NCBI RefSeq assembly: GCF_030732865.1
Contig: NZ_JASHKB010000012.1
Coordinates: 52,803 to 116,802, forward strand
DNA from: Roseitalea sp. MMSF_3546
Lineage (GTDB): Bacteria > Pseudomonadota > Alphaproteobacteria > Rhizobiales > Rhizobiaceae
Length of the DNA: 64,000 nt
Direction: 5' to 3'
Shown here: in pieces, positions 34,874 through 45,687 of the stretch
Position numbering within the stretch: the first letter of the stretch is position 1
How the letters are laid out: each line of letters begins with the position of its first letter
Translations under genes and position numbers: made by a program
Notes under the pieces: model-generated
The model's database searches: none
Seen by the model: only the letters and a program-made list of their open reading frames with translations
What the model was told of the DNA's origin: nothing

Positions 34874-37438
34874 ATGGCCAAGGCAGCGCAGGGGGCGGGC
34901 CGCCGAGGCATTGCCGCAAGAGCCGGCACGGGCCCGTCCACCGCCGCGCGTCTGATGATCGTTGGCATCGTGTCGCTGGGCGTCGCCGCCTTCCTGTTCT
35001 TCTACCGCGACGGTATCGACGAGGGCTTTCTTCTGGCGCTGCTCGGCATTCTGGCCATGGTGGGCGTGTTCTACCTGTTTGCCTCGCTGATCGGGCTTGT
35101 CGAGTTCTCGGGCCAATGGCGCGATGCCGAGATCGTCAACGCGTTCGCCGAAAGCCTTGGCGATGGCGTATGCATCACCGACGAGAGCGACGCCGTCGTC
35201 TACACCAACCAGGCCTATCGCACGCTGATCGGAGCCACCGGCGATGTTGCCGTGCAGACGCCCGAAGCGGTGCTGTCGCGCCATGACGATGCGGCGAACG
35301 CGCTCTATCGGCTGGCCAACAGCGCCGCGCGCGGCGCCGAGGCCGAAGAGGAGTTCCGGCTGCTCAACGGGCTCGGCCCGCAGGCGAGCGCGCCCCGCTG
35401 GTATCGCGCGAGCGTGCATCCGGTGCCCACGCAGCGCGCCGACAAGCCGTTGAAGGCCTGGCGCATCGCCGACATCACCGGCGAACGCGAGGAGCAGGAA
35501 GAGTATTTCCTCGAACTGCAAAAGGCGATCGACCATCTCGACCGCGCACCGGTCGGGTTCTTCGCGGCCGACGGGGCCGGGCGCATCCAGTATGTCAATG
35601 CCACGCTCGCCGAATGGCTGGGCCTCGACCTGACCGATTTCGTGCCCGGCGAACGCAAGCTCGAGGATCTGGTTGCCGGCGAGGGCCTGTCGCTGCTCAC
35701 CGGCATCAAGGCCGACCCCGGCACGGTGCGGAGCGCCATCGTCGATGTCGATCTGGCCAAGGTCAATGGCGAGCGGCTGCCGGTGCAACTGGTCCATCGC
35801 GTGCAGACCGCGCGCGACGGCTTGCTCGGTCCGACCCGCACCATCGTCATTCACCGCGGCGAGGGAGCCGAAAGCGCGCAGGATCTGCGCAGCGCCGAGG
35901 TTCGCTTCAACCGCTTCTTCAATTCGACGCCCATGGCCATCGCCGCGCTCGATGCCGAGGGGCGCATCCTGCGCACCAATGCGTCCTTTGCGGGCCTGTT
36001 CGCGCCGCTCGCCGACCACGACGCCATCGCCCGGCAGGTCAGGTTCGCCAGCATCATCCATGAAAACGACCGCGACCGGTTCGAAAAGGCCTTTGCCGCG
36101 GCCAAGGCCAATCGCGCCAAGATCGACCCCTTCGACACGGTGATCCATGGCGAGGGCGAGCAGCGACACGTGCGCATCTTCGTCAATGCGGTGACCAGTC
36201 CGGTGGAGGCGGCTGGCGGCGACGAGGCGGCGATCGTGCACGCCATGGACACAACCGAGCAGAAGGCGCTCGAGGCGCAGATGGCGCAGAGCCAGAAGAT
36301 GCAGGCGGTCGGTCAGCTCGCCGGCGGCATCGCGCACGACTTCAACAATGTGCTGACCGCCATCATCATGGCCTCGGACCTGCTTCTGACCACGCATCGG
36401 CCGTCCGATCCGTCCTTTCCGGACATCATGAACATCAAGCAGAACGCCAATCGGGCCGCCTCCCTGGTGCGGCAGCTCCTGGCGTTCTCGCGCCGGCAGA
36501 CGCTGCGGCCCGAAGTGCTGTCGCTCACCGACGTTCTGGCCGATCTGCGCATGCTGCTCAGCCGGCTGATCGGCAACGAGATCAAGCTGACCATCGAGCA
36601 TGGCCGCGATCTGTGGCCGGTCAAGGCCGATCTGGGCCAGTTCGAGCAGGTGATCGTCAATCTGGCGGTCAATTCGCGCGATGCCATGCCCGATGGCGGC
36701 GAGTTGACCATCCGCACGCGCAATCTGGCGGCCGACGCGGTCGCCGAAAGCGGCGCGACGGGCATCGAGCCGGGCGACTACGTGTCGATCGAGGTGACCG
36801 ACACGGGCGTGGGCATCGAGGCGGACGTGCTGGAGAAGATCTTCGAGCCGTTCTTCACCACCAAGGAGGTGGGCAAGGGCACCGGTCTGGGCCTTTCCAT
36901 GGTCTACGGCATCGTCAAGCAGACGGGCGGGTCGATCCACGCGACCTCGGAAGTGGGCAGGGGGACGACGTTCACCATCCTGCTGCCGCGCCATGTCGCC
37001 GAGGCGACGCGGGCGCCGGTGCGCAAGGAGGCGGCCGAGGATGTCAGGACGCGCGACCTTTCGGGTTCCGCGACGGTTCTGCTGGTCGAGGACGAGGATG
37101 CGGTGCGCATGGGCGGCGTGCGTGCGCTGACGTCGCGCGGCTACACCGTTCTGGAGGCGGCCGACGGCCTGGAGGCGCTCGAGGTCCTCGAGCAAGCCGA
37201 GGCCGGGGTCGACATCGTCGTCTCGGACGTGGTGATGCCGGAGATGGACGGCCCATCGCTTTTGCGCGAGGTGCGCAAGACCCATCCCGACATCAAGTTC
37301 ATCTTCGTGTCCGGCTATGCCGAGGATGCCTTCGCCAAGAACCTGCCCGAAGGCGCGCAGTTCGGCTTCCTGCCGAAGCCGTTCTCGCTCAAGCAACTGG
37401 CAACAAAAGTCAAGGAGACGCTGGAGGGCTCCGGCTGA
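34874..37438 (+). CDS. cckA: Cell-cycle hybrid histidine kinase CckA
   Basis: The kinase/phosphatase at the head of the CckA-ChpT-CtrA relay. The 854-residue protein has two N-terminal membrane helices (about residues 25-80) and then PAS-type regions ([34 protein letters not shown]). The histidine kinase core has the phosphorylated H488 in [14 protein letters not shown], an N-box [14 protein letters not shown] and G-boxes [11 protein letters not shown] and [15 protein letters not shown]-terminal receiver carries phosphorylated D785 in [12 protein letters not shown]. Length and domain order are as in Caulobacter and Brucella CckA. A TTG codon at 34871 precedes the ATG. Confidence 0.93.
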   Translation: MAKAAQGAGRRGIAARAGTGPSTAARLMIVGIVSLGVAAFLFFYRDGIDEGFLLALLGILAMVGVFYLFASLIGLVEFSGQWRDAEIVNAFAESLGDGVCITDESDAVVYTNQAYRTLIGATGDVAVQTPEAVLSRHDDAANALYRLANSAARGAEAEEEFRLLNGLGPQASAPRWYRASVHPVPTQRADKPLKAWRIADITGEREEQEEYFLELQKAIDHLDRAPVGFFAADGAGRIQYVNATLAEWLGLDLTDFVPGERKLEDLVAGEGLSLLTGIKADPGTVRSAIVDVDLAKVNGERLPVQLVHRVQTARDGLLGPTRTIVIHRGEGAESAQDLRSAEVRFNRFFNSTPMAIAALDAEGRILRTNASFAGLFAPLADHDAIARQVRFASIIHENDRDRFEKAFAAAKANRAKIDPFDTVIHGEGEQRHVRIFVNAVTSPVEAAGGDEAAIVHAMDTTEQKALEAQMAQSQKMQAVGQLAGGIAHDFNNVLTAIIMASDLLLTTHRPSDPSFPDIMNIKQNANRAASLVRQLLAFSRRQTLRPEVLSLTDVLADLRMLLSRLIGNEIKLTIEHGRDLWPVKADLGQFEQVIVNLAVNSRDAMPDGGELTIRTRNLAADAVAESGATGIEPGDYVSIEVTDTGVGIEADVLEKIFEPFFTTKEVGKGTGLGLSMVYGIVKQTGGSIHATSEVGRGTTFTILLPRHVAEATRAPVRKEAAEDVRTRDLSGSATVLLVEDEDAVRMGGVRALTSRGYTVLEAADGLEALEVLEQAEAGVDIVVSDVVMPEMDGPSLLREVRKTHPDIKFIFVSGYAEDAFAKNLPEGAQFGFLPKPFSLKQLATKVKETLEGSG

Positions 37439-37477
37439 CCGCGACCGAGGGCAGCCCGAAGGGCGCGTCCGCCGATG

Positions 37478-37672
37478 TCAGTGGCGCGGGCCAGCGATGC
37501 GCGCCGGCTCGAGCCGGGCGGCGTGATGGCCCAGGCCGTTGATGGCGATGGCGCGTCGGGCGAGTTCGCGCGCTTCCGCGATCAGGCCGGCATTCTTGAG
37601 AAGCTTGGCCTGCTTGATCATCATGCGTGCCAGATCGAGCGCCTTGTTGGTACGGCGGTAGCGGCTGGTCAT
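37478..37672 (-). CDS. Small hypothetical protein (64 residues)
   Basis: Unrecognised. The product is basic and helical: MTSRYRRTNKALDLARMM, then AKLLKNAGLIAEARELARRA. A clean GGGAG ribosome binding site lies 7 bp before the ATG at 37672, which supports translation. It is convergent with cckA, ending 39 bp past the cckA stop. The same frame is open to 37792 but the upstream part has no start support. The helix-turn-helix-like spacing may suggest a TPR-type hairpin (ALDLARMM...EARELARRAI), but this is only a hint. Confidence 0.5.
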   Translation of the reverse strand: MTSRYRRTNKALDLARMMIKQAKLLKNAGLIAEARELARRAIAINGLGHHAARLEPARIAGPRH

Positions 37673-37815
37673 GGCGGTACTCCCTGTTCGCCTGTGGGCC
37701 GAAACGGGCATTGCCCTCTCCATCGAGGTGGGGCTGCCGGCGGCCGGCGAAAGGTTCGTGCCGGTGAACACTGCGTCACCGTTTCGGTGCACCTGCCGGC
37801 TTCAATGGGCCACGG

Positions 37816-38454
37816 CTATGCCGCCATGAGCGTCCTGACCCCGTCGGCGACGAACTGTACCGCGAGCGCGGACAGGATGACGCCGAGCAGGCGCGTGAGC
37901 ACCGAGCGGCCGGTTTCACCCAACAGCCGATCGACGCGCTCGGCAAGGATGAAGACCGCCCAGGTGACGGTGAGGATCCCGGCGACGATGGCGATCAGCG
38001 CGAGCCGGGCGAGGGGGCCGGCGAAATCGCCTGAAAGCAGAACGACAGCGGAGATGGCGCCGGGGCCGGCGATCAGCGGAATGGCCAGCGGAAAGACGGC
38101 GACCGAGCGCAGCCGGTCATTGGTCACCGCGCGCGTGGCGGTGTTCTCGTGCCGCTCCTGGCGCTTTTCGAAGATCATCTCGAAGGCGATGGCGAACAGC
38201 AGCAGCCCGCCGGCGACGCGAAAGGCGGCCAGAGTGACGCCGAAAATGGCAAGGATGGCCGTGCCCAGAACGGCGAACAGCACCATGATGGCAAAAGCGA
38301 TCGCAATGGCGCGCGTGCCGACCTCGCGCCGCTGACCCCGGTCCATGCCGACCGTGACCGCCAGGAAGAGCGGGGCAAGACCCACCGGGTCGATCGTCAC
38401 GACCAGGGTGACGATCGCGTTGACGATCATGTCGGCGGTCATGTCGGCGGTCAT
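37816..38454 (-). CDS. MarC-family integral membrane protein
   Basis: A 212-residue protein with six hydrophobic segments and the MarC/NAAT family features: VVTIDPVGLAPLFLAVT in the first helix and PLAIPLIAGPGAISAVVLL in the middle. Transport function is not established for most of the family. The N-terminus MTADMTADMIV comes from a 12-bp tandem repeat, so there are two additional possible ATG starts at 38442 and 38430. It is divergent from gyrA. Confidence 0.85.
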   Translation of the reverse strand: MTADMTADMIVNAIVTLVVTIDPVGLAPLFLAVTVGMDRGQRREVGTRAIAIAFAIMVLFAVLGTAILAIFGVTLAAFRVAGGLLLFAIAFEMIFEKRQERHENTATRAVTNDRLRSVAVFPLAIPLIAGPGAISAVVLLSGDFAGPLARLALIAIVAGILTVTWAVFILAERVDRLLGETGRSVLTRLLGVILSALAVQFVADGVRTLMAA

Positions 38455-38592
38455 GGCGATGCCCTCCGAATGGCGGCCTAACACCGGGCGGCGCGGGCGG
38501 CAATCGGGGCGTGCACGAGCGCTGCGGCGCAACGCCGATGCGGCCGGGTTCAGGCCGGCTCCGCCTGCCCGCCAAATCGCGCAAAACAGCGA

Positions 38593-38631
38593 CGAAAACC
38601 GGTGCAAATGGTTTCAAATGCTTGGTTTTCG
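38593..38631. promoter_or_regulatory. Inverted repeat upstream of gyrA
   Basis: A perfect 8-bp inverted repeat (CGAAAACC and GGTTTTCG, 23 bp apart) encloses two CAAATG direct repeats, 55 bp before the gyrA start. It could be an operator, possibly linked to supercoiling control of gyrA, but no known site is matched. Confidence 0.3.
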
Positions 38632-38685
38632 GGCTCTGGAACACTATGTTGAGGACACGCGATTCTGTAACAGGAAGCCATCCTC

Positions 38686-41466
38686 TTGAACGACGAGACC
38701 CCTCCCGGCGGCGGTGCTGGCGACGGCATCGAGCCGATTTCCATCCTCGAGGAGATGCAGCGCTCCTATCTCGATTACGCGATGAGCGTGATCGTCAGCC
38801 GGGCGCTGCCGGACGTGCGCGACGGGCTCAAGCCCGTGCACCGGCGCATTCTGTATGCGATGCATGAGAGCGGTTATCACTACAACCGCAAATATGTGAA
38901 GTCCTCGCGCATCGTCGGCGATGTCATGGGTAAGTACCACCCCCATGGCGATGCGGCCATCTACGACGCCATGGTGCGCATGGCGCAGGACTGGTCGATG
39001 CGGGTGCCGCTGGTCGACGGGCAGGGCAATTTCGGTTCCATCGACGGCGATCCGCCCGCGGCGATGCGCTACACCGAGTCGCGGCTCGACAAGGTCGCGC
39101 ACGACCTGCTCGAGGACATCGACAAGCAGACCGTCGACTTTCAGGAGAACTACGATTCCTCGGACAGCGAACCGGTGGTGCTGCCGGCGCGGTTCCCCAA
39201 CCTGCTGGTCAACGGCTCGGGCGGCATCGCCGTGGGCATGGCGACCAACATCCCCCCGCACAATCTGGGCGAGGTGATCGATGGCTGCATCGCGCTGATC
39301 GACAACCCCGCCATTTCGCTGATCGAGATGATGCAGTTCGTGCCTGGGCCGGACTTTCCGACCGGTGCCATTGTTCTGGGCCGCGGCGGCATCAAGTCGG
39401 CCTATGAGACCGGGCGCGGCTCCATCGTCATGCGCGGCAAGACCCATGTCGAGCAGCGCCCGGGCGACCGCGAGGCGATCGTCGTCACCGAGGTGCCCTA
39501 CCAGGTCAACAAGGCGGCGATGATCGAGAAGATGGCCGACCTGGTGCGCGAGAAGCGCATCGAGGGCATCTCCGATATTCGCGACGAAAGCGACCGTCAG
39601 GGCTATCGCGTGGTCATCGAGCTCAAGCGCGACGCCAATGCCGACGTGATCCTGAACCAGCTCTATCGCTTCACGCCGCTGCAGACCTCGTTCGGCGCCA
39701 ACATGGTCGCGCTCAATGGCGGCAAGCCCGAGCAGATGACGCTGCTCGACCTGCTGCGCGCCTTCGTCGCCTTCCGCGAGGTGGTGGTCAGCCGGCGCAC
39801 CAAGTTCCTGCTCAGAAAGGCGCGCGAACGGGCCCATGTGCTGGTCGGGCTTGCCATCGCGGTCGCCAATATCGACGAGGTGATCGCGCTGATCCGCGCC
39901 GCGCCGGACCCGGCCACCGCGCGCGCCCAGCTCATGGAGCGGCGCTGGCCGGCCAGGGACGTCGCCCCGCTGGTCGCGCTGATCGACGATCCGCGCCACC
40001 GGCTCAACGAGGACGGCACCTACAACCTGTCCGAGGAGCAGGCCCGCGCCATCCTCGATCTGCGCCTGCAGCGGCTGACCGCACTCGGCCGCGACGAGAT
40101 CGCCGACGAGCTCAATGAAATCGGCGACCAGATCAAGGACTATCTGGAGATCCTGGGCTCGCGCCGGCGCATCCTCGACATCGTCAAGCAGGAGCTTTCG
40201 GCGGTCAAGGAGGAGTTCGGCACGCCGCGCCGCACCGAGCTTGCTGAGGGCGGGCCGGACATGGAGGACGAGGACCTCATTGCCCGCGAGGACATGGTCG
40301 TCACCTTCTCCCACCAGGGCTACATCAAGCGCGTGCCGCTCGACACCTACCGGGCGCAGCGCCGCGGTGGCAAGGGCCGCGCCGGCATGGCGACCAAGGA
40401 GGAGGACTTCGTCACCCGCCTGTTCGTCGCCTCCACGCACACGCCGATCCTGTTCTTTTCCTCGCGCGGCATCGTCTACAAGGAAAAGGTCTGGCGCCTG
40501 CCCGTCGGCACCCCGCAATCGCGCGGCAAGTTCCTGCGCAACATGCTGCCGCTTCAGGCCGACGAGCGCATCACCACGATCATGCCGCTGCCCGAGGACG
40601 AGGACAGCTGGGCCGATCTCAACGTGATGTTCGCAACCACTTCGGGCTCGGTGCGCCGCAACAAGCTGTCCGATTTCGTCCAGGTCAATCGCGGCGGCAA
40701 GATCGCCATGAAGTTCGAGGACGGTTCGACCGACTCGATCCTGGGCGTGGCCACCTGCTCGGAAGACGACGACGTGCTGCTGACCACGGCGCGTGGCCAG
40801 TGCATCCGCTTTCCGGTCACCGATATCCGCGTCTTTGCCGGCCGCTCCTCGACCGGGGTGCGCGGCATCGCGCTGGGCGAGGGCGATCACGTGATCTCGA
40901 TGACGATCCTGAGCCATACCGAAGCCGCGCCCGAGGAGCGCAACGCCTATCTGCGCCGGGCGGCGGCCGAGCGCCGTGCGGCCGGCCTGCCGGACGACGA
41001 GGCCGGCACGTCCGGCGCCGAGGAGGGGGCCGACCTCGATGTCTCGCTGGACGAGGAGCGCTTCACCGCGCTCGCCGCGCGCGAGCAGTTCGTGCTGACC
41101 GTCTCCGAACGCGGCTATGGCAAGCGCTCGTCCTCCTACGACTTCCGGGTCTCGGGCCGCGGCGGCAAGGGCATCCGGGCGACCGATACCGCCAAGCGCG
41201 GCGAGATCGGCGATCTGGTGGCGGCGTTTCCGGTCAGCCATGGCGACCAGATCATGCTGGTCTCCAACACCGGCCAGGTGATCCGCGTACCGGTCGACGG
41301 CATCCGCTTCGCCGGCCGCGCGACAAAGGGCGTGACGATCTTCGCAACCCGGCAGGGCGAAAAGGTGGTCTCGGTCGAGCGCATCCCCGAGGCCGAGAAC
41401 GGCAATGGCGAGGCGCCGGACGGCGAAGGCGCCGATACGGCGCAGGGCGGCGGCACGGACGCTTGA
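38686..41466 (+). CDS. gyrA: DNA gyrase subunit A
   Basis: Breakage-reunion subunit of DNA gyrase, 926 residues. The N-terminal part has [19 protein letters not shown] and the active-site tyrosine Y129 in [10 protein letters not shown]. The quinolone-determining segment reads [15 protein letters not shown]90 stands at the position of E. coli Ser83, and aspartate is kept at the position of Asp87. The C-terminal wrapping domain carries the GyrA box [12 protein letters not shown] and later repeats such as [11 protein letters not shown]. The start is TTG at 38686 with AGGAAG 8 bp upstream; no ATG fits. An acidic insert (about residues 780-790, [16 protein letters not shown]) lies in the C-terminal domain. 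Confidence 0.95.
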   Translation: MNDETPPGGGAGDGIEPISILEEMQRSYLDYAMSVIVSRALPDVRDGLKPVHRRILYAMHESGYHYNRKYVKSSRIVGDVMGKYHPHGDAAIYDAMVRMAQDWSMRVPLVDGQGNFGSIDGDPPAAMRYTESRLDKVAHDLLEDIDKQTVDFQENYDSSDSEPVVLPARFPNLLVNGSGGIAVGMATNIPPHNLGEVIDGCIALIDNPAISLIEMMQFVPGPDFPTGAIVLGRGGIKSAYETGRGSIVMRGKTHVEQRPGDREAIVVTEVPYQVNKAAMIEKMADLVREKRIEGISDIRDESDRQGYRVVIELKRDANADVILNQLYRFTPLQTSFGANMVALNGGKPEQMTLLDLLRAFVAFREVVVSRRTKFLLRKARERAHVLVGLAIAVANIDEVIALIRAAPDPATARAQLMERRWPARDVAPLVALIDDPRHRLNEDGTYNLSEEQARAILDLRLQRLTALGRDEIADELNEIGDQIKDYLEILGSRRRILDIVKQELSAVKEEFGTPRRTELAEGGPDMEDEDLIAREDMVVTFSHQGYIKRVPLDTYRAQRRGGKGRAGMATKEEDFVTRLFVASTHTPILFFSSRGIVYKEKVWRLPVGTPQSRGKFLRNMLPLQADERITTIMPLPEDEDSWADLNVMFATTSGSVRRNKLSDFVQVNRGGKIAMKFEDGSTDSILGVATCSEDDDVLLTTARGQCIRFPVTDIRVFAGRSSTGVRGIALGEGDHVISMTILSHTEAAPEERNAYLRRAAAERRAAGLPDDEAGTSGAEEGADLDVSLDEERFTALAAREQFVLTVSERGYGKRSSSYDFRVSGRGGKGIRATDTAKRGEIGDLVAAFPVSHGDQIMLVSNTGQVIRVPVDGIRFAGRATKGVTIFATRQGEKVVSVERIPEAENGNGEAPDGEGADTAQGGGTDA

Positions 41467-41516
41467 CGCGCCGACCCGGCGGGCCGACAAGGGCCGGGTT
41501 CAACGGAGTGCACGTC

Positions 41517-42146
41517 ATGGTCGACCCGGCCACCCTTCTTGCCTATGTCCTCGCCTGCATCGTCATCGTCATCGTGCCCGGTCCGTCGGTCACGGTGATC
41601 ATCGCCAATTCGCTGCGTTCGGGCACGCGTGCCGGGCTTGCCAATGTCGCGGGCACGCAGGCGGGCCTCGTGACCATGATCGCCATTCTGGCGATCGGGC
41701 TGGAAACCGTCGTCGCGCTGATGGGCGAGCTCTTCGTCTGGGTCAAGTTCGTTGGCGCGGCCTATCTGATCTGGCTGGGGATCCGCATGTGGCGTTCGGA
41801 CGGCTCGCTGGCGGCGCCCGATGCCGAATCGCGGCGCCTGCGCTCGCTGCACGGCTATTTCTGGCAGGGCTTCCTGGTCATCTGGTCAAACCCAAAGGCA
41901 CTGGTGTTCTTTGGCGCGTTCATCCCGCAATTCATCGTGCCGACGGGCAACGCGGCGCTGCAGACGGTCTTGCTTGGCCTTGTGTTCATGGCGATCGCGA
42001 CCGTGCTGGACAGCGGTTATGCGCTGGCCGCCGGCAAGACGGGCAGCCTGCTCAACCGCCGCAACGTGCGCATTCTCGAACGGGTATCGGGGACACTCCT
42101 GATCGGCGGCGGGATGTGGCTGGCGCTGACCAAGCGCGCGCAGTGA
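41517..42146 (+). CDS. LysE-type amino acid exporter family protein
   Basis: A 209-residue membrane protein with about six hydrophobic segments. The RhtB/LysE family pattern is clear at the start: IVIVPGPSVTVIIANSLRSG, then GLANVAGTQAGLV and FVGAAYLIWLGIRMWRS. FLVIWSNPKALVFFGAFIPQF marks the second half. Members export amino acids such as threonine, homoserine or lysine; the substrate is not readable here. The ATG at 41517 has GGAG upstream and lies 50 bp after gyrA. It is convergent with moeA, only 3 bp apart. Confidence 0.88.
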   Translation: MVDPATLLAYVLACIVIVIVPGPSVTVIIANSLRSGTRAGLANVAGTQAGLVTMIAILAIGLETVVALMGELFVWVKFVGAAYLIWLGIRMWRSDGSLAAPDAESRRLRSLHGYFWQGFLVIWSNPKALVFFGAFIPQFIVPTGNAALQTVLLGLVFMAIATVLDSGYALAAGKTGSLLNRRNVRILERVSGTLLIGGGMWLALTKRAQ

Positions 42147-42149
42147 CCG

Positions 42150-43358
42150 TCACGGCTCGCGCAGCACGATCGCCTCGGCCTCGCCGCCGCTTTCGAGCAC
42201 GCCGGCATGGGGCGGACGGACGATGAGCGCGCCCGCCTGCGCGTAGAGCCGCAACAGCGAGGAATCCTGATTGTCGAAGGCGGTGGCGATCAACGTGCCG
42301 TCGCCGCCGCGTTCCAGCGTTGCGCGCATATAGTGCTCGCGCGGCCCGTTTGCGGGCAGCGCCGCGCCAAGGCGCACAGTCGTCCGCCGCTGGCTGGCGG
42401 GCCGGCCGGCGAGGCGCTCGATCAGCGGCACGGCGAACAGATGCGCGCACACCAGGCTCGAAACCGGGTTGCCCGGCAGGCCGAGCACGCGCATGGCGCC
42501 GAGCCGGCCGAACATCATCGGCTTGCCCGGCCGCATCGCGATCTTGTAGAAATCGAGGGCCATGCCGCGCGCGCCGAACACCGGGCGGACGAGATCGTGA
42601 TCGCCGACCGAAGCGCCGCCGAGCGTGATCAGCACGTCGCATTCGGCCGCCAGCGCGGCATCGAGCCGTTCCTCGAGCGCGGCGGCGTTGTCGCGGGCAA
42701 TGCCCAGATCGATCGGCTCGGCGCCGGCGCCGGCAAGGATGGCGGCGACGCCATAGCCGTTCGAGGCGACGATCTGGCCGGTCGCGGGCTCGGTGCCGGG
42801 CGCAACGAGTTCGTCGCCCGTCGCCAGCACGCCGACCCTGGGCCGGCCGATGACAGGCAACCGGGCATGGTTGCCGGCGGCGGCAAGGCTCAGATGGCCA
42901 GCATCGAGCAAGGTGCCTGAAACGACCAGCACATCGCCCTTGGCGAAATCGAGACCGGCGGGCCGGATGTATGCGCCCGGTCCGGGCGTGGCCCTTGCCG
43001 TCACGGTGCCGTCTTCGGCCGGCGCGGCATCCTCCTGAATGAGGATCGTATCGGCGCCTTCGGGCACCGGCGCGCCGGTGAAGATGCGCACGGCCTGGCC
43101 GCGTTCGAGTTTGCCGTCAAAGACCGCACCGGCGGCGACCGCGCCGATCACGGCGAGCCTTGCCGGCGGTTCGGCGAGGTCGGCGGCACGCACCGCATAG
43201 CCGTCCATGGCCGAGACGGAAAAGGGCGGCTGGGTGCGCCGGGCGACGATGTCGCTCGCGAGCACGCGGCCGGCGGCGTGGCCGAGCGGCACGGACTGGA
43301 CACCGAGCGGAGCCGCATCGGCGAGCAGCCGCGCCAGGGCTTGCGCGACCGGAAGCAT
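42150..43358 (-). CDS. moeA: Molybdopterin molybdenumtransferase
   Basis: Inserts molybdate into adenylylated molybdopterin. The 402-residue protein has the family's domain order: an N-terminal part with PFSVSAMDGYAVRAADL, IFTGAPVPEGADTILIQED, and the central MogA-like domain with VLATGDELVAPG, SNGYGVAAIL and ITLGGASVGDHDLVRP. PGKPMMFGRL and GLPGNPVSSLV follow. The ATG at 43358 follows the moaC stop by 5 bp. A GTG at 43367, overlapping that stop by 4 bp, is also possible. It is the last gene of the ppiD-trpDC-moaC-moeA run. Confidence 0.93.
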   Translation of the reverse strand: MLPVAQALARLLADAAPLGVQSVPLGHAAGRVLASDIVARRTQPPFSVSAMDGYAVRAADLAEPPARLAVIGAVAAGAVFDGKLERGQAVRIFTGAPVPEGADTILIQEDAAPAEDGTVTARATPGPGAYIRPAGLDFAKGDVLVVSGTLLDAGHLSLAAAGNHARLPVIGRPRVGVLATGDELVAPGTEPATGQIVASNGYGVAAILAGAGAEPIDLGIARDNAAALEERLDAALAAECDVLITLGGASVGDHDLVRPVFGARGMALDFYKIAMRPGKPMMFGRLGAMRVLGLPGNPVSSLVCAHLFAVPLIERLAGRPASQRRTTVRLGAALPANGPREHYMRATLERGGDGTLIATAFDNQDSSLLRLYAQAGALIVRPPHAGVLESGGEAEAIVLREP

Positions 43359-43363
43359 GCCCG

Positions 43364-43852
43364 TCACGGACCGGGCCGGCGGAAATCGCCGGACTTGCCG
43401 CCGCTTTTGGAGACCAGATGCAGATCGGCGATGCGCATGGTCCGTTCGAGCGCCTTGGCCATGTCGTAGATCGTCAGGCAGGCGATGCTGGCGGCCGTCA
43501 GCGCCTCCATCTCGACGCCGGTCTTGCCGGTGACGCGGACGGTTGCGGTGACGCGCAGCGCACCGTCCGCGTCGGGCGCGATGTCGACGGTGACCTTCGA
43601 GACGGGCAGGGGATGGCACAGCGGGATCAGGTCGGCGGTCTTCTTGGCGGCCATGATGCCGGCGATGCGCGCCGTGCCGATGACATCGCCCTTGGCCGCA
43701 TCGCCCGCAAGAATGGCATCGAGCGTTGCCGGCGCCATCAGGACGCGCCCCTCGGCGACGGCCTCGCGCACGGTGTCGGCCTTGTCCGAGACATCGACCA
43801 TGCTGGCCGCGCCGGTCGCGTCCAGATGGGTGAGCGCGTCGCCGCCCGTCAC
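43364..43852 (-). CDS. moaC: Cyclic pyranopterin monophosphate synthase
   Basis: Second step of molybdenum cofactor synthesis, with MoaA. The 162-residue protein begins with a variable segment and [18 protein letters not shown]. It has [13 protein letters not shown] with the conserved histidine, [20 protein letters not shown] with the catalytic aspartate, and a terminal [12 protein letters not shown]. Translation is from GTG at 43852 within a GTGA overlap with the trpC stop, so the two are coupled. Confidence 0.93.
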   Translation of the reverse strand: MTGGDALTHLDATGAASMVDVSDKADTVREAVAEGRVLMAPATLDAILAGDAAKGDVIGTARIAGIMAAKKTADLIPLCHPLPVSKVTVDIAPDADGALRVTATVRVTGKTGVEMEALTAASIACLTIYDMAKALERTMRIADLHLVSKSGGKSGDFRRPGP

Positions 43853-44655
43853 GCCTCGGCCCCTTCGCGCGCAAGAAGCGCGCGGGTCGCCGCGGTCACG
43901 TCGGCCTGGCGCATCAGGCTTTCGCCGACCAGGAAGGTGGTGATGCCGGCGCGGGCCAGGCGGGCGCAATCGGCCGGCGCGAAAATGCCGCTCTCGCCGA
44001 CCAGATGGCGATCGGCCGGGACCATGGCGGCGAGGCGCTCGCTGACCGCCAGATCGGTGACGAAGGTGCGCAGGTTCCGGTTGTTGACGCCGATCAGCGT
44101 CGAGCGAAGCGCCAGGGCGCGCTCCATCTCGGCCTCGTCATGAACCTCGATCAGCGCATCCATGCCCAGCTCCATCGCCGCTTGTTCGAGCGCGCGCGCG
44201 GTGGCGTCGTCGACGCTTGCCAGGATGATCAGGATGGCATCGGCGCCCCAGGCGCGGGCCTCGAAGACCTGATAGGGATCGAACAGGAAATCCTTGCGCA
44301 AGGCGGGTAGGGCGGTCGCCGCGCGCGCGGCGTTCAGATAGGCCGGCGCGCCCTGGAAGGAGGGCGTGTCGGTCAGCACCGACAGGCAAGCGGCGCCGCC
44401 GGCCTGATAGGCGCGGGCCAGCGCCGGCGGGTCGAAGTCGGCGCGGATCAGGCCCTTGGAGGGGCTTGCCTTCTTGATCTCGGCGACCAGCCCGTACTCG
44501 CCGGCCTTGCGGCGGGCGTCGAGCGCTGCGGCAAAGCCGCGCGGCGGATCGGCATCGGCAATGGCGGCCCTGAGCTCGGCCAGCGGCGTGGCCGCCTTGG
44601 CGGCGGCGATCTCCTCGCGCTTGTAAGCCTCGATCCTCGCCAGAATGTCGCTCAT
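43849..44655 (-). CDS. trpC: Indole-3-glycerol phosphate synthase
   Basis: Closes the indole ring in tryptophan synthesis. The 268-residue TIM-barrel protein has the family landmarks [14 protein letters not shown] near residue 53, [34 protein letters not shown] with the catalytic lysine, [11 protein letters not shown], and [15 protein letters not shown]. The ATG overlaps the trpD stop by 4 bp (ATGA), and the stop overlaps the moaC start. Confidence 0.95.
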   Translation of the reverse strand: MSDILARIEAYKREEIAAAKAATPLAELRAAIADADPPRGFAAALDARRKAGEYGLVAEIKKASPSKGLIRADFDPPALARAYQAGGAACLSVLTDTPSFQGAPAYLNAARAATALPALRKDFLFDPYQVFEARAWGADAILIILASVDDATARALEQAAMELGMDALIEVHDEAEMERALALRSTLIGVNNRNLRTFVTDLAVSERLAAMVPADRHLVGESGIFAPADCARLARAGITTFLVGESLMRQADVTAATRALLAREGAEA

Positions 44656-45686
44656 GGGTCGTCCCTGCCATTGGAGATGGCGACCACCCGCTCGAGCACG
44701 GTCGCGGCCCGGCCCTGATCGATGGCTTCGCACGCCTTGGCGATGCCCTCGCGCAAATCGCCGGCAAGGCCGGCGACGACGAGGCCGGCCCCCGCATTCA
44801 GGCAGGCAATGTCCCGATAGGCGTTGCGTTCGCCCGAAAGGACGGCGCGCAGCGCGGCGGCGTTTTCGGCCGGCGTGCCGCCCTTGAGCGCTTCGGGCGC
44901 AACCCGCGTCAGGCCGACCTCTTCGGGCGTCAGGGTGAAGCTGCGCACCTGACCGTGGCGGAGTTCGGCGACCATGGTCTGGCCCGCGGTGGTGATCTCG
45001 TCGAGCCCCTCGCCATGGACGACCCAGACATGGGTCGAGCCCAGCGCCTTGAGCACATGGGCGAGCGGCTCGACCCATTCGGGCGCGAAGACCCCGACGA
45101 GCTGACGGTCAACGCCGGCCGGGTTGGACAGCGGACCGAGCAGGTTGAAGATGGTGCGCGTTCCGAGTTCGACCCGGCTCGGACCGACATGGCGCATGGC
45201 GGCGTGGTGCATGGGCGCGAACATGAAGCCCAGCCGCGCGCCGGCGATGCAGGCGCCGATGATGGCCGGGCTCGCCTCGATGTTCACGCCCAGCTCGGCC
45301 AGCGCGTCGGCGGCGCCCGAGCGCGAGGACAGCGAGCGGTTGCCGTGCTTGGCGACATGGGCACCGGCGCCCGCGGCGACGATCGCGGCGAGCGTGGACA
45401 CGTTGTAGCTGCCCGAGTTGTCGCCGCCCGTACCGACGATGTCGATGGCGCCCCGGGGCGCCCGGACCGGCGTCATCTTGGCGCGCATGGTGGCGACCGC
45501 GCCGGCGATCTCCTCGACGGTCTCGCCGCGCACGCGCAGCGCCATCAGAAAGCCGCCGATCTGGCTGGGCGTGGCCTCGCCCGACATCATGATGTCGAAG
45601 GCCTGGCGCGATTCGGCCTCGCTGAGAGGCTCGCCCGAGGCCGCCTTGGCGAGCAGCGCGCGCAGATCGGTGGGGTCGGCGGCCAT
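44652..45686 (-). CDS. trpD: Anthranilate phosphoribosyltransferase
   Basis: Adds phosphoribosyl pyrophosphate to anthranilate. The 344-residue protein shows [17 protein letters not shown] near residue 78, the pyrophosphate-binding loop. [36 protein letters not shown] and [20 protein letters not shown] follow, with [11 protein letters not shown] near the end. It starts 1 bp after the ppiD stop and overlaps trpC, so it belongs to one transcript. trpE/trpG are not in the window. Confidence 0.95.
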   Translation of the reverse strand: MAADPTDLRALLAKAASGEPLSEAESRQAFDIMMSGEATPSQIGGFLMALRVRGETVEEIAGAVATMRAKMTPVRAPRGAIDIVGTGGDNSGSYNVSTLAAIVAAGAGAHVAKHGNRSLSSRSGAADALAELGVNIEASPAIIGACIAGARLGFMFAPMHHAAMRHVGPSRVELGTRTIFNLLGPLSNPAGVDRQLVGVFAPEWVEPLAHVLKALGSTHVWVVHGEGLDEITTAGQTMVAELRHGQVRSFTLTPEEVGLTRVAPEALKGGTPAENAAALRAVLSGERNAYRDIACLNAGAGLVVAGLAGDLREGIAKACEAIDQGRAATVLERVVAISNGRDDP

Positions 45687-45687
45687 C

